Position numbers and translations under genes: made by a program
Part shown: positions 10,107 to 19,642 of the stretch, in pieces
How the letters are laid out: every line of letters starts with the position of its first letter
Numbering within the stretch: the stretch's first letter is position 1
Source: Lachnospiraceae bacterium
GTDB lineage: Bacteria; Bacillota; Clostridia; Lachnospirales; Lachnospiraceae
Reading direction: 5' to 3'
DNA: 64,000 bases
Assembly (NCBI GenBank): GCA_016284315.1
Contig: JAEEOO010000049.1
Location: 1 to 64,000, forward strand
The notes under the pieces: model-generated
Told to the model about the DNA's origin: nothing
Databases searched by the model: none
Seen by the model: the letters and a program-made list of their open reading frames with translations, nothing else

Positions 10107-10135
10107 GAGCCACGCCTTTTTCAAAGCGTGACTCT
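10107..10135 (-). terminator. Intrinsic terminator (second of a tandem pair)
   Basis: GAGTCACGC...GCGTGGCTC followed by TTTTTT on minus strand. Confidence 0.75.
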
Positions 10136-10165
10136 CATTTATATAACTATTAAACAAAAAGAGTT

Positions 10166-10193
10166 ATACGAGGGCCATTTCCGGCCCTCGTAT
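10166..10193 (-). terminator. Terminator of the flotillin-like gene
   Basis: ATACGAGGGCC-ggaaat-GGCCCTCGTAT. Confidence 0.7.
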
Positions 10194-10205
10194 TTAATTA
10201 TTTGG

Positions 10206-11711
10206 TTATTCTGTAACTGCTTCAGCTACTTTCTGAGCTACAGTTTCCTTAGCTGTCACGCCGTCAAGTCCGGTAACATTCACATTGTGATTTACCTTTG
10301 CATCATAGGTCTGAGCCTTCATAACTTCGGTAAGATCAAAACCGGTGGTCTCTCTTACTGACTCAAGAACCTTTGCAAGAACTGCCGGAGTATATCCGCC
10401 TACGCTTGTTACGCCGCCTTCACCGGAACCGGAATCGATAACGGTAACCTTGTCGATAGCTGAGATAGGCTCTGCAATAGCCTTTGCAATTTCAGGCAGC
10501 TGATTGATGATCATCTCGGTAATAGCTGCATTGTTGTACTTTGCATAAGCTTCTGCTTTCTTTTCCATAGCCTGCGCTTCCGCAATACCTTTGGCTTCGA
10601 TTGCTTCTGCTTCTGCACGACCAACTGCTGCGATACCTTCTGCTTCCTTCTGCTTTGCATAGATTGCTGCGTCTGCCTGTGCCTTTACAGCCTCTGCCTT
10701 CTTTTCCTGCTCGTACTTTGCAGCGTCTGCTTCTCTCTGTCTCTCGATAAGAGCAGCTTCTGCTTCCTGCTGACGACGATATTTGTCAGCTTCAGCTTTC
10801 TTTCTGATCTCTGCAGTAAGGCTCTGCTCAGCAACCTGTGCTTCCTTAGCCTTGAGTTCTACTTCTCTTTCCTGACGAGCGATATCAGCATTGGTTCTGG
10901 TAACCTCGATAGTCTTTCTCTGCTCTTCCTGCTGAATCTCATATGCAGCGTCTGCAGCAGCCTTCTTGGTATCGGATGCCTGCTTGAGTTCTGCCTTCTG
11001 GATAGCAAGTTCGTTCTGCTTCTTAGCGATCTCAGTCTGTGAAAGAACCTGTGCATCGTTGGCATCCTTGTCAGCCTGTGCCTGAGCAACCTTGATGTCT
11101 CTCTCGGATTCTGCTCTGGAAATTGCAGCTGCCTTCTGGATACGAACTACGTTGTCAACACCGAGGTTCTCGATAACGTGATTGTTATCGGTGAAGTTCT
11201 GTACGTTGAAGGATGTAATTACAAGACCCATTGCTGCAAGATCGGGATCTGCGTTCTCTTTAACGAGAAGTGCAAATTTCTGACGGTCTGAAACCATTTC
11301 TTCCAGTCTCATCTTACCTACGATCTCACGAACATTACCTTCAAGTACTTCTCTTGCTACTGCTGCGATATATTCGGGCTTCTTGTTAAGGAAGTTCTTT
11401 GCAGCCAGCTTGATGAGCTCGGGTGTATGTCCAACCTGTACGTTTACTGTTGCGTCTACATTGATATTGATGTAATCAGCAGTGGGAACAGCGCTTGATG
11501 TTTTAACATCAATGGGGATCAACTGAAGCTTTAACACGTCCTTTTTCTCAAGGAAAGGAACCTTAACTCCGCTTCGACCAATGAGGATCCTGGGCTGTTT
11601 GTGAAGACCGGTGATGATGAATGCTTCGTCCGTGGGGGCCTTTACATAGCCGATCAACATTATGATGATCACAAAAATAACAACGACTCCAATGATAATG
11701 AATTTATCCAT
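10206..11711 (-). CDS. Flotillin-like SPFH domain protein
   Basis: N-terminal TM MDKFIIIGVVVIFVIIIMLIG, SPFH region, long Ala/Glu/Lys coiled coil. Confidence 0.92.
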   Translation of the reverse strand: MDKFIIIGVVVIFVIIIMLIGYVKAPTDEAFIITGLHKQPRILIGRSGVKVPFLEKKDVLKLQLIPIDVKTSSAVPTADYININVDATVNVQVGHTPELIKLAAKNFLNKKPEYIAAVAREVLEGNVREIVGKMRLEEMVSDRQKFALLVKENADPDLAAMGLVITSFNVQNFTDNNHVIENLGVDNVVRIQKAAAISRAESERDIKVAQAQADKDANDAQVLSQTEIAKKQNELAIQKAELKQASDTKKAAADAAYEIQQEEQRKTIEVTRTNADIARQEREVELKAKEAQVAEQSLTAEIRKKAEADKYRRQQEAEAALIERQREADAAKYEQEKKAEAVKAQADAAIYAKQKEAEGIAAVGRAEAEAIEAKGIAEAQAMEKKAEAYAKYNNAAITEMIINQLPEIAKAIAEPISAIDKVTVIDSGSGEGGVTSVGGYTPAVLAKVLESVRETTGFDLTEVMKAQTYDAKVNHNVNVTGLDGVTAKETVAQKVAEAVTE

Positions 11712-11795
11712 TATACCCTCCTTCTGCAGCGACCTATTTCGCTTGCCTGTAACCAAAGGATAGCATGGTCGCCTCTTCCATTAAATCACAAAAAA

Positions 11796-11821
11796 GGCGA
11801 AATAGGTATATCTATTTCGCC
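11796..11821 (-). terminator. Terminator of tex
   Basis: GGCGAAATAG...CTATTTCGCC followed by TTTTTT. Confidence 0.8.
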
Positions 11822-11862
11822 GTAATTCTGCAATATAAAATTGGTCATAAAGCCGAAAGAAT

Positions 11863-14037
11863 TCAGTCTTTCTTGATCTTCATGGTAAGCTGGATCCTCT
11901 TCTTTGCAGTATCAACGCTCATGACCTGAACATCAACCACATCTCCCACGCTGACAGCCTCAAGAGGATGCTTGATATATCTGTCGCAGATCTGTGAAAT
12001 ATGAACAAGGCCGTCCTGGTGAACTCCGATATCTACAAAGACTCCAAAGTCGATAACGTTTCTTACAGTTCCCTTAAGGATCATGCCGGGCTTTAAGTCC
12101 TTCATTTCAAGGATATCGCTCCTTAAAACGGGCTTGGGCATATCTTCTCTGGGGTCACGTGCAGGCTTTTCAAGCTCCTTAAGGATATCCTTCAAGGTAA
12201 GCTCACCAATCTCAAGTTCTTTTGCAGCCTTTGCTTTATCAAGCTTTCCTGCCATCATCTTGAACATGGCGTTCTCACTTGTGCCTGTTTTCCTGATGTT
12301 TACAACCTGGCTCTTGTCAAATCCGAGTTTCTTGATAAGCTCTTCTGCAGCTTTGTAACTCTCGGGATGCACACTGGTTGCATCGAGAGGGTTCTTTCCG
12401 TCAAGAATACGCATGAATCCAGCACACTGCTCGTATGCCTTGGGTCCGAGCTTGGGAACCTTTAAAAGCTGAGCTCTTGATGTGAACTTTCCGTTCGCTT
12501 CTCTGTACTCTACGATATTCTTCGCAATAGTCTTGCTGATACCGGAAATGTACTCAAGAAGAGATACAGATGCAGTATTAAGGTCAACGCCGACTGAGTT
12601 TACGCAGTCCTCGACTACGCCGCCAAGGGTCTCACCAAGCTTCTTCTGGTTCATATCATGCTGATACTGACCGACACCGATGGACTTGGGATCTATCTTA
12701 ACAAGCTCAGCAAGGGGATCCTGAAGACGTCTTGCAATGGATGCGGCGCTACGCTGACCTACGTCAAAGTTGGGGAACTCTTCTGTAGCTAGCTTACTTG
12801 CTGAATATACGGAAGCTCCCGCCTCGTTAACGATAACATACTGAACGGGCTTGTTTATCTCTTTAAGAAGTTCTACAATAACCTGCTCTGATTCTCTTGA
12901 TGCGGTACCGTTACCGACAGAGATAAGTTCAACGTTGTATTTGTCGATTAATTTCTTAAGGTCTGCTTTTGCTTCGTTTACCTTAAACTGGGGCGCTGTA
13001 GGGTAGATAACCTTTGTATCTAGCACCTTTCCGGTAGGGTCAACGATTGCAAGCTTACATCCTGTTCTGAAAGCAGGATCCCAACCGAGAACAACTTTTC
13101 CCGCGATGGGAGGCTGCATAAGGAGCTGACGAAGGTTCTTACCAAATACGCTTATTGCGCCGTCCTCTGCCTTTTCTGTAAGCATATTTCTTACTTCACG
13201 CTCGATTGAAGGAGCGATGAGTCTGTCGTAGCTGTCCTTAACGGTTGCCTGTAAAACAGGGGTTGTTACCGCGTTGTCATTAACAATAACCTGCTTTTCA
13301 AGATATCTGATGATCTGCTCAACAGGTGCTTCAACAGAAACGGTTAAGATTTTTTCTGCCTCACCGCGGTTAACGGCCAAGACTCTGTGACCTGCCATCT
13401 TTGCAACGGGCTCTGAGAAATGATAGTAGTTTTCGTATACGCTCTCAGCCTTGTCGTCCTTTGCTTCCGAAACCACATTACCCATTTTTACTGTGATATC
13501 ACGGATATATGTTCTGTAATCGGCATCATCGGAGATCTCCTCTGCGATGATATCCATAGCGCCTGCGATAGCGTCCTGAGGGGTCTTTACATCCTTCTCC
13601 TCGTTAACGTACTGCTCAGCAGTAACTTCAAGGGGCTCCTTTGCGTTCTGAAGCCTTATATAAAGAGCAAGAGGCTCAAGGCCCTTCTCCTTTGCGATGC
13701 TGGCTCTGGTCTTTCTCTTAGGTCTGTAAGGACGATAAAGGTCGTCAACCGCTGTAACGGTCTCTGCAGCGATGATCTTTGCTTTCAGTTCATCTGTAAG
13801 CTGGCCCTGCTCCTCAATGCTTGATAAAACCTGCGCCTTCTTTTCTTCGAGGTTACGAAGGTATTCAAGTCTCTCGCCGAGGGTACGGAGCTGCTCATCG
13901 TTAAGAGCACCGGTTGCCTCTTTTCTGTATCGCGCGATAAAGGGGATTGTGCAGCCTTCGTCAATAAGCTTAACAGCCGCCTCAACCTGGGTCTTCTTGA
14001 CCGATAATTCTTTTGCTATTACTTCTGAAATATCCAT
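11863..14037 (-). CDS. tex: Tex family RNA-binding protein with S1 domain
   Basis: GWDPAFRTGCKLAIVD; C-terminal S1 domain GMILKGTVRNVIDFGVFVDIGVHQDGLVHISQ. Confidence 0.95.
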   Translation of the reverse strand: MDISEVIAKELSVKKTQVEAAVKLIDEGCTIPFIARYRKEATGALNDEQLRTLGERLEYLRNLEEKKAQVLSSIEEQGQLTDELKAKIIAAETVTAVDDLYRPYRPKRKTRASIAKEKGLEPLALYIRLQNAKEPLEVTAEQYVNEEKDVKTPQDAIAGAMDIIAEEISDDADYRTYIRDITVKMGNVVSEAKDDKAESVYENYYHFSEPVAKMAGHRVLAVNRGEAEKILTVSVEAPVEQIIRYLEKQVIVNDNAVTTPVLQATVKDSYDRLIAPSIEREVRNMLTEKAEDGAISVFGKNLRQLLMQPPIAGKVVLGWDPAFRTGCKLAIVDPTGKVLDTKVIYPTAPQFKVNEAKADLKKLIDKYNVELISVGNGTASRESEQVIVELLKEINKPVQYVIVNEAGASVYSASKLATEEFPNFDVGQRSAASIARRLQDPLAELVKIDPKSIGVGQYQHDMNQKKLGETLGGVVEDCVNSVGVDLNTASVSLLEYISGISKTIAKNIVEYREANGKFTSRAQLLKVPKLGPKAYEQCAGFMRILDGKNPLDATSVHPESYKAAEELIKKLGFDKSQVVNIRKTGTSENAMFKMMAGKLDKAKAAKELEIGELTLKDILKELEKPARDPREDMPKPVLRSDILEMKDLKPGMILKGTVRNVIDFGVFVDIGVHQDGLVHISQICDRYIKHPLEAVSVGDVVDVQVMSVDTAKKRIQLTMKIKKD

Positions 14038-14076
14038 TAATTCTCTCCTGGCAAATGTCTTTTTGCATAAAAACAG

Positions 14077-14147
14077 AGCAGAGCACGGGAATCGAACCCG
14101 CCTCCTCGGCTTGGGAAGCCGATGTACTACCGATGTACTAGCCCTGC
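14077..14147 (-). tRNA. tRNA-Gly (CCC)
   Basis: Cloverleaf folded by eye; anticodon loop TTCCCAA; no encoded CCA. Confidence 0.88.
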
Positions 14148-14216
14148 ATCTTTATCCTATGATATTTTAATAAAACTCACCCTTTCGGTCAAGGTAAACA
14201 TACTCTTCAAGTCGGC

Positions 14217-14510
14217 TTATGCTTTCTGTTTAGGGATAAATTCTATTCGGAGCATCATTCCCATTCCATCAGCTAATCTCTTTAAAAGATTAAGTGATGG
14301 ATTTCTTGTCCCATTTTCTATCTTACTGATATCCGCCTGATTTATACCTGTCCGTTCAGCCAATTCCTTTTGTGTAAGGTTTTGAGAAACCCTTGCATCA
14401 ACAATTGCCCTGATCACATCCATTTCAGGTTGAATAGCCTCATATTCTTTTCTAAATTCTTCATCTTGCAGCTGCTTATCCAGCATATCATCAAATGTTC
14501 TCATCAGCAT
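14217..14510 (-). CDS. XRE-family antitoxin
   Basis: HTH LTQKELAERTGINQADISKIENGTRNPSLNLLKRLADGMG; overlaps the toxin ORF. Confidence 0.9.
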   Translation of the reverse strand: MLMRTFDDMLDKQLQDEEFRKEYEAIQPEMDVIRAIVDARVSQNLTQKELAERTGINQADISKIENGTRNPSLNLLKRLADGMGMMLRIEFIPKQKA

Positions 14511-14856
14511 TCACCCTTTCCAAATAATCTGCTCTTCGCTCTTTTGCTATTTTTATTTCCTGCTTGGGAGTCTTTTGGGTTTTCTTAACAAATCCATTTG
14601 TAAGAATAATTTGATTATCATAGTAAAAGAAATACAATACTCTGGTAATATTGGTTCCCAATTTACAGCGCAGTTCAAATATTCCGTCATCAACATGCTT
14701 GCTATATGGTTCTCTAAGTTGGTTTCCTTTTTCTTGAAGAAGTCCAATCATTCCATAAACCTTAGCTCGCATCTTAATATCAAGCGAATTTAAGAATTCC
14801 TCAATCGGAACCTGACCATTCTCTTTTTCATATGCAATAACAGTATAATTATTCAT
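14491..14856 (-). CDS. RelE/HigB-like toxin
   Basis: MNNYTVIAYEKENGQVPIEEFLNSLD...ELRCKLGTNITRVLYFFYYDNQIILTNGFVKKTQKTPKQEIKIAKERRADYLER. Confidence 0.9.
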   Translation of the reverse strand: MNNYTVIAYEKENGQVPIEEFLNSLDIKMRAKVYGMIGLLQEKGNQLREPYSKHVDDGIFELRCKLGTNITRVLYFFYYDNQIILTNGFVKKTQKTPKQEIKIAKERRADYLERVNADENI

Positions 14857-14870
14857 TTTTACTTGTATTT

Positions 14871-14899
14871 ATTATATGGCATATATGCCATATTGTCAA
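14871..14899 (-). promoter_or_regulatory. TA promoter with palindromic operator in the -35/-10 spacer
   Basis: TTGACA-17-TATAAT; perfect 20-bp palindrome ATATGGCATATATGCCATAT at 14874-14893. Confidence 0.85.
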
Positions 14900-14957
14900 T
14901 TCCTTTCTTTTTTCTTTTCGCTCGTCCTCTTCCCTTGAATGACCCTTGAATGAATTT

Positions 14958-15230
14958 TTAAATTTTTAAATTCCTCTTCTCGTTAAGCACTTTATATGCT
15001 ATCAACCTAAGCACATACTCCGGCATAACACGTCGTCCAAGTTCCCATTCCTGCATAGTTCTGTATGGAATTCCAAGCCATTCTGCAAAATCTTTTCGAT
15101 TCATTCCGGACTTTTCTCTTATGGCTTTGAATGCATAGGCCATCTTCTGGCGTTCAGCCTCAGAATCATCTTCTGTATTCCTGGTAAATTCGATTTCTAT
15201 CCCCTCCACATTGTATGTTTCAACCTTCAT
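14958..15230 (-). CDS. XRE-family regulator
   Basis: AIREKSGMNRKDFAEWLGIPYRTMQEWELGRRVMPEYVLRLI. Confidence 0.85.
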   Translation of the reverse strand: MKVETYNVEGIEIEFTRNTEDDSEAERQKMAYAFKAIREKSGMNRKDFAEWLGIPYRTMQEWELGRRVMPEYVLRLIAYKVLNEKRNLKI

Positions 15231-15274
15231 ATTCGCTCGCCTCCTTATGTAGTCAATGTGTATATGACATGATT

Positions 15275-15304
15275 ATTATATTGTAGTCGCTGACTACATG
15301 TCAA
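15275..15304 (-). promoter_or_regulatory. Promoter of the XRE gene with embedded operator
   Basis: TTGACA-18-TATAAT; spacer contains TGTAGTC-AGC-GACTACA (15282-15298). Confidence 0.85.
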
Positions 15305-15422
15305 GACATAATAAAAGCATCCGACATTTTATGTGCCGAATGCTTTTGATTAACTAGTGTTTGATAGCAAAATACCCTTCCCATAAAAGGTTTGACAGTC
15401 CCTAAAAAATTATTCCTGTACC

Positions 15423-15590
15423 CTAAATCCTATCTTCTGTTTTCTCTTCATCGCTTACGCTATTTTCAACAAGCACAAACCTGTCATCAGGTTGTTTGCA
15501 TCTTGGGCAATAATCTAAATCCCGTATGGACTTGCCTTCTTTTTCTTCATCAAAGATGTACCCGCATGCCAAGCATTTGTATACCGCCAT
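15423..15590 (-). CDS. Rubredoxin-like zinc/iron-ribbon small protein
   Basis: MAVYKCLACGYIFDEEKEGKSIRDLDYCPRCKQ; GGAGG upstream of this start. Confidence 0.75.
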   Translation of the reverse strand: MAVYKCLACGYIFDEEKEGKSIRDLDYCPRCKQPDDRFVLVENSVSDEEKTEDRI

Positions 15591-15677
15591 ATCATTGCCC
15601 TCCATATGCCTACCCTTATATTATCACAAAAAGGTATGCAAAAGAACATCACGGTTTACCTGCTCATTTCGCTCGAT

Positions 15678-16454
15678 TTATATAAGCTCACCTTCGTCAT
15701 ATCCCTTTGATTTCAGTACAACATATCTGGCCCTAAACACTTCCTCACATATCCTTAACTCCAGTTCCTGGCGGTGCTTGAAATGTGCAAGGAGAGCTTC
15801 TTCTCCGGATACCTTGTTTTTGGTCGCATAAGGGGATTCGTTAAAGTAGTTCATCATCAGCGGAAACCAGAGTTCATTTCCCTTATCGTCAGATCGCTCT
15901 TTCCTTATGGTGTTGATATTGCCTGCGATATCCTCCGACTCAAGATACAATATCTTATAATCTCTGTCCCCAAGGGCATCTTTGATTTCCCTGTAAAAAG
16001 CAATGATCTCATCATCGGAAAGATTCTGGAAAAGGATCATATCCTCCACGATATTCTGGAAGATTGAGCACTCAAATATACACTCATCACCTTGCCAATG
16101 ATTATATCTTCTAAGGATAGTCTTCCTGAAGTTCTCGGCTCTTACTCGGCCATTATAGATCTCATACTGTTCAAGATCCTTGTGGAAGCCGGGAACATCG
16201 GTGATTATCTGGGTATAGCAGATCACCTTATAACCGTCTTCTTCATGGCTCTTGTTTATGATCTCCTGCTTTATGCCGGAATACTTTTCAAGGATCTTTT
16301 CGTACTCGTCTTTGCTTACATACGCGCACCAAGCAAGCTCCACCGGAGAATAATCCCCTTCGCGAAATACAGAATGATTGGGATATTTTTCATGTAACTT
16401 TTGAACAAGAGTACTCTTTCCGCTTCCCTGAAGCCCTTCAATAAAGTAGTTCAT
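15678..16454 (-). CDS. P-loop kinase/NTPase
   Basis: Walker A MNYFIEGLQGSGKST. Confidence 0.75.
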   Translation of the reverse strand: MNYFIEGLQGSGKSTLVQKLHEKYPNHSVFREGDYSPVELAWCAYVSKDEYEKILEKYSGIKQEIINKSHEEDGYKVICYTQIITDVPGFHKDLEQYEIYNGRVRAENFRKTILRRYNHWQGDECIFECSIFQNIVEDMILFQNLSDDEIIAFYREIKDALGDRDYKILYLESEDIAGNINTIRKERSDDKGNELWFPLMMNYFNESPYATKNKVSGEEALLAHFKHRQELELRICEEVFRARYVVLKSKGYDEGELI

Positions 16455-16469
16455 CCAAATCCCTCCATT

Positions 16470-18011
16470 TTATTCCTGCACTTGCAGCCCACTTTCAGTC
16501 AGTTCGTATACTTTTGTGCAGACCTCATCGATGTACTTTCTGTCATGGGATATGCTGATAACTGCTCCCGGAAATGAAGCTATCATCTTTCTTATAACAG
16601 GTCCCGAAAGGGGTGAAAAGTTTCTCGTAGGCTCATCGAGTATAAGAACATTTGCATCCGACAAGCTCATCTTTAGTAGGAGAACCTTAGCCTTCTGACC
16701 GCCGGATAATTCTCTTATGGGATGGTCCATTTCATCTGCGGTATATTTAAGCGCGCCAAGATATGTCCTAATTCTTGTACGAATTTCCTTATCCCCGGTG
16801 CTGTCCAAAAACTCAACCGGGGTAATGTCCATATCAAGAAGGTCCTCATAATTCTGAGGCATATACTCAGCTCTTATATCTTTTCTTTCAAGAAGATCCT
16901 CAGCCATCTTTTTAAGAAGCGTCGTCTTGCCCGCACCGTTTGTTCCAACGATACAGATCCTTTCAGGTCCTCGTACTCTTAAAAAGATATCCCTGCTAAG
17001 CACTCTTGTTTCATCAGGAGTTTTAAGTACATCAAGCGAATATTCAATAACAGTTTTTCCTGCCGGCATTGCTGCATCTTTGGTCCCCAGTTTAAAGAAG
17101 ATTGCTTCCTCCTTCTGAGGCATCTCGGTCATGTTTTCATCTTCTCTCTCGAAGCGCTTTCCCATGGCCTTTACGGTATGCATCTTGTCCTTAAGGTTCT
17201 TAGCTGTACTCGGGTCCTGTCTTGAAACATTTGAAAGAGCATGTTCAACACTGTTATACACTCTGTTGAATTTTTCATCACGGATCTTCTTCTCGCGCTG
17301 ATCATTAAGGGCCTGCTGCTCCTGCTTTGCAAAAGCCTCGTCCCTTCGCTCGATGTAATTCCTATAGTCGTCCTTAACTATTGTGAATCTGCTCTTAGTC
17401 TTTCTCATTATCTGCTCAAGATGAATGATGACATTAGCAGTATTCTCAATAAGAGTCTCGTCATGGGAAATATAAAGAACGATACCCTCAAACCCATTTA
17501 TCAACTTTTCAAGGAGTTCCAGCGTACTGATGTCGATATCGTTTGAGGGCTCATCAAGAAGCAGCACCGTTGGATTATCCATTAAAAGTCTCATTAACTG
17601 AGCCTTGACCTTTTCTCCTCCTGACAGGCTTCCCATTGCCTGATCACTGTAGAAAAAGTCCACAGGAACTTTATAGTTCGATGCCAATTCAGATAGTTCT
17701 CTTGGATTCTTATCAAAGAAAAACTCTGATTCTGCAAAATACTCATACAAAGTCTTTTCTTTGTCAGTTTCGGGAAGTTCCTGTGGCAAATAACCAAAGG
17801 TTTCGCCTCCCGAAATTCTCTCTCCGGTACATTCAGTATAATCATCTACCATCTCCGGATCGTAGATCCATTTCATAAGAGTGGTTTTTCCGTTACCCTC
17901 TTCGCCGATAATAACTGCTTTATCCCCGGCATTTAAAACCATACTGAATTTATCCAGGATCGTTCGCAGATTCTTTTTATGTGTAATATTTAAGTCTTTT
18001 ACTTGTAGCAT
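16470..18011 (-). CDS. ABC-F family ATPase
   Basis: Two ABC domains (GEEGNGKTT, LSGGEKVKAQLMRLL; GTNGAGKTT, LSGGQKAKVLLLKMS), no TM; GGAGG before ATG at 18011. Confidence 0.93.
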   Translation of the reverse strand: MLQVKDLNITHKKNLRTILDKFSMVLNAGDKAVIIGEEGNGKTTLMKWIYDPEMVDDYTECTGERISGGETFGYLPQELPETDKEKTLYEYFAESEFFFDKNPRELSELASNYKVPVDFFYSDQAMGSLSGGEKVKAQLMRLLMDNPTVLLLDEPSNDIDISTLELLEKLINGFEGIVLYISHDETLIENTANVIIHLEQIMRKTKSRFTIVKDDYRNYIERRDEAFAKQEQQALNDQREKKIRDEKFNRVYNSVEHALSNVSRQDPSTAKNLKDKMHTVKAMGKRFEREDENMTEMPQKEEAIFFKLGTKDAAMPAGKTVIEYSLDVLKTPDETRVLSRDIFLRVRGPERICIVGTNGAGKTTLLKKMAEDLLERKDIRAEYMPQNYEDLLDMDITPVEFLDSTGDKEIRTRIRTYLGALKYTADEMDHPIRELSGGQKAKVLLLKMSLSDANVLILDEPTRNFSPLSGPVIRKMIASFPGAVISISHDRKYIDEVCTKVYELTESGLQVQE

Positions 18012-18058
18012 ATGTACCTCCGTTTCGGTCCTTACCGGCCTCCCGAAGTTTTTTTGTT

Positions 18059-18080
18059 TGTCCACTTACCTCCGTCCCCG
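18059..18080 (+). repeat. REP-like element C0, truncated (22 bp)
   Basis: TGTCCACTTACCTCCGTCCCCG abutting C1. Confidence 0.75.
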
Positions 18081-18109
18081 TGACCCACTAACCCCGTCCC
18101 CGGGGGACA
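18081..18109 (+). repeat. REP-like 29-bp element C1
   Basis: TGACCCACTAACCCCGTCCCCGGGGGACA. Confidence 0.92.
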
Positions 18110-18113
18110 AAGA

Positions 18114-18142
18114 TGGCCAACTAACCCCGTCCCCGGTGGTCA
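18114..18142 (+). repeat. REP-like 29-bp element C2
   Basis: TGGCCAACTAACCCCGTCCCCGGTGGTCA; 4-nt AAGA spacer after C1. Confidence 0.92.
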
Positions 18143-18826
18143 TTTTTCGTTCCAGACGTTCCAGTTCATGCCGTCGTAGGCGAGGCCTTCTCCGGGAAGG
18201 TCGGTAAGTTGCTTACCGTTATCTTCGCTTTTTAAATAATTCATGATAACAGGATAAGTCTTCTCATAGCCGTCGAAGCGGATAGCGCGGAAGCCAAGCT
18301 CTCTTGCGACATCGATATTGGCCTGAACATCGTCGGTAAAAATGCACTCCTCAGGATCAAGACCGTATTTATCAATAAGAGCCTTGTAGATAGCCGGATC
18401 GGGCTTAATAAGCCCCACATCGCAGGAGAAAACTCCTCCGTCCATAAACTCGAGGAAATCCCTGCTGTCGGGGGCCTGCCTCATAACAAACTTAGAGTAG
18501 TTTGAAAGGAAGTAAACATTGTATCCCAGAGCCTTAAGCTCCTTAACCCAATTTGCGGAATACTCCGTTCTTAAGAAGCATTTATCAAGGTGATCAAAGG
18601 CGTAGTTCATGGACTCAACGTACTCACCGGCCTCTTCACGAAGATGCATAAGTACTTCTTCCTCAGGAATAACGCCTCTGTCCAGTTCCTTCCACCAGCC
18701 GCTTTCCCAAACGGCCTTTGTTATCTTCTCCCTAACTGCCGCATCATCAAACATCTCTTCCATGAACTTCAGCCATTCAAAGGCCGTAAGAACTTTTCCT
18801 ATATCAAAAATTACATTCTTAATCAT
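18140..18826 (-). CDS. HAD superfamily hydrolase (subfamily IA)
   Basis: VIFDIGKVL, SNYSKF, KPDPAIYKALIDKYGLDPEECIFTDD. Confidence 0.9.
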   Translation of the reverse strand: MIKNVIFDIGKVLTAFEWLKFMEEMFDDAAVREKITKAVWESGWWKELDRGVIPEEEVLMHLREEAGEYVESMNYAFDHLDKCFLRTEYSANWVKELKALGYNVYFLSNYSKFVMRQAPDSRDFLEFMDGGVFSCDVGLIKPDPAIYKALIDKYGLDPEECIFTDDVQANIDVARELGFRAIRFDGYEKTYPVIMNYLKSEDNGKQLTDLPGEGLAYDGMNWNVWNEK

Positions 18827-18902
18827 AATAGCGTCCTCTTTTAATCATATAGATTTGCATTTAGAATATCACATACACCAATGATCTCCAAATGATAAAA
18901 AA

Positions 18903-18928
18903 AGAGCCGTGCATTTAAGCACAGCTCT
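18903..18928 (-). terminator. Terminator of the infC-rpmI-rplT operon
   Basis: AGAGCTGTGC...GCACGGCTCT followed by TTTTTTT. Confidence 0.85.
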
Positions 18929-18950
18929 GAATTATCAAGATTAAGATCGA

Positions 18951-19307
18951 TTAGCTAACTTTGCTCTTAGCGATCTCTGCAAGAGTTGCAAATCCTTCTG
19001 CATCGTTAACTGCAAGGTCTGCAAGAACCTTACGGTTAAGATCTACACCGGCCTGCTTAAGACCGAACATGAACTTGCTGTATGAAAGGCCGTTAAGACG
19101 TGCTGCTGCGTTGATACGAGCGATCCAAAGCTGTCTGAACTGACGCTTCTTCTCACGACGACCTGCGAATGATGTAGCAAGAGCTCTCATAACGGACTGC
19201 TTTGCTACTCTATACTGATTACTTCTTGCTCCTCTATAACCCTTTGCGAGCTTAAGGACACGATTATGCTTTTTCTTGGCGTTTAAGCCACCCTTAATTC
19301 TTGCCAT
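18951..19307 (-). CDS. rplT: 50S ribosomal protein L20
   Basis: [33 protein letters not shown]. Confidence 0.98.
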   Translation of the reverse strand: MARIKGGLNAKKKHNRVLKLAKGYRGARSNQYRVAKQSVMRALATSFAGRREKKRQFRQLWIARINAAARLNGLSYSKFMFGLKQAGVDLNRKVLADLAVNDAEGFATLAEIAKSKVS

Positions 19308-19384
19308 TTTTATTTCTCCTTCTAAAATTACGCACTAAGCGTATCGAAAATTTCTACTAAACTGTTTGCTGCCGATCCTAAAAC

Positions 19385-19582
19385 TTAGAGATAAGGAAGG
19401 ATCTTCTTCATGTTCTTAACATTGGTAGCGTCGGTCATAGCGGGCTTTCTAAGATTTCTCTTAGTCTTAGTGCTCTTCTTGGTAAGGATATGACGCTTGT
19501 AAGCTTTATTTCTCTTAAGCTTTCCGGTTCCGGTTACTTTAAAGCGCTTTGCAGCTGATCTGCTTGTCTTCATCTTGGGCAT
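19385..19582 (-). CDS. rpmI: 50S ribosomal protein L35
   Basis: [31 protein letters not shown]. Confidence 0.98.
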   Translation of the reverse strand: MPKMKTSRSAAKRFKVTGTGKLKRNKAYKRHILTKKSTKTKRNLRKPAMTDATNVKNMKKILPYL

Positions 19583-19642
19583 AACTAATTCCTCCTGAAA
19601 TTAAATATATTAACTGTCAATGTATTGAAGCTTTAAATTTTC

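Noticed and set aside
10600-11100. Long opposite-strand and alternate-frame ORFs inside the flotillin gene
   Set aside because: Caused by the repetitive Ala/Glu/Lys coiled-coil codons of the real gene.
14077-16454. Integrated island at the tRNA-Gly gene
   Set aside because: The TA genes lie on the 5' side of the tRNA; there is no integrase and no visible duplicated tRNA 3' end.
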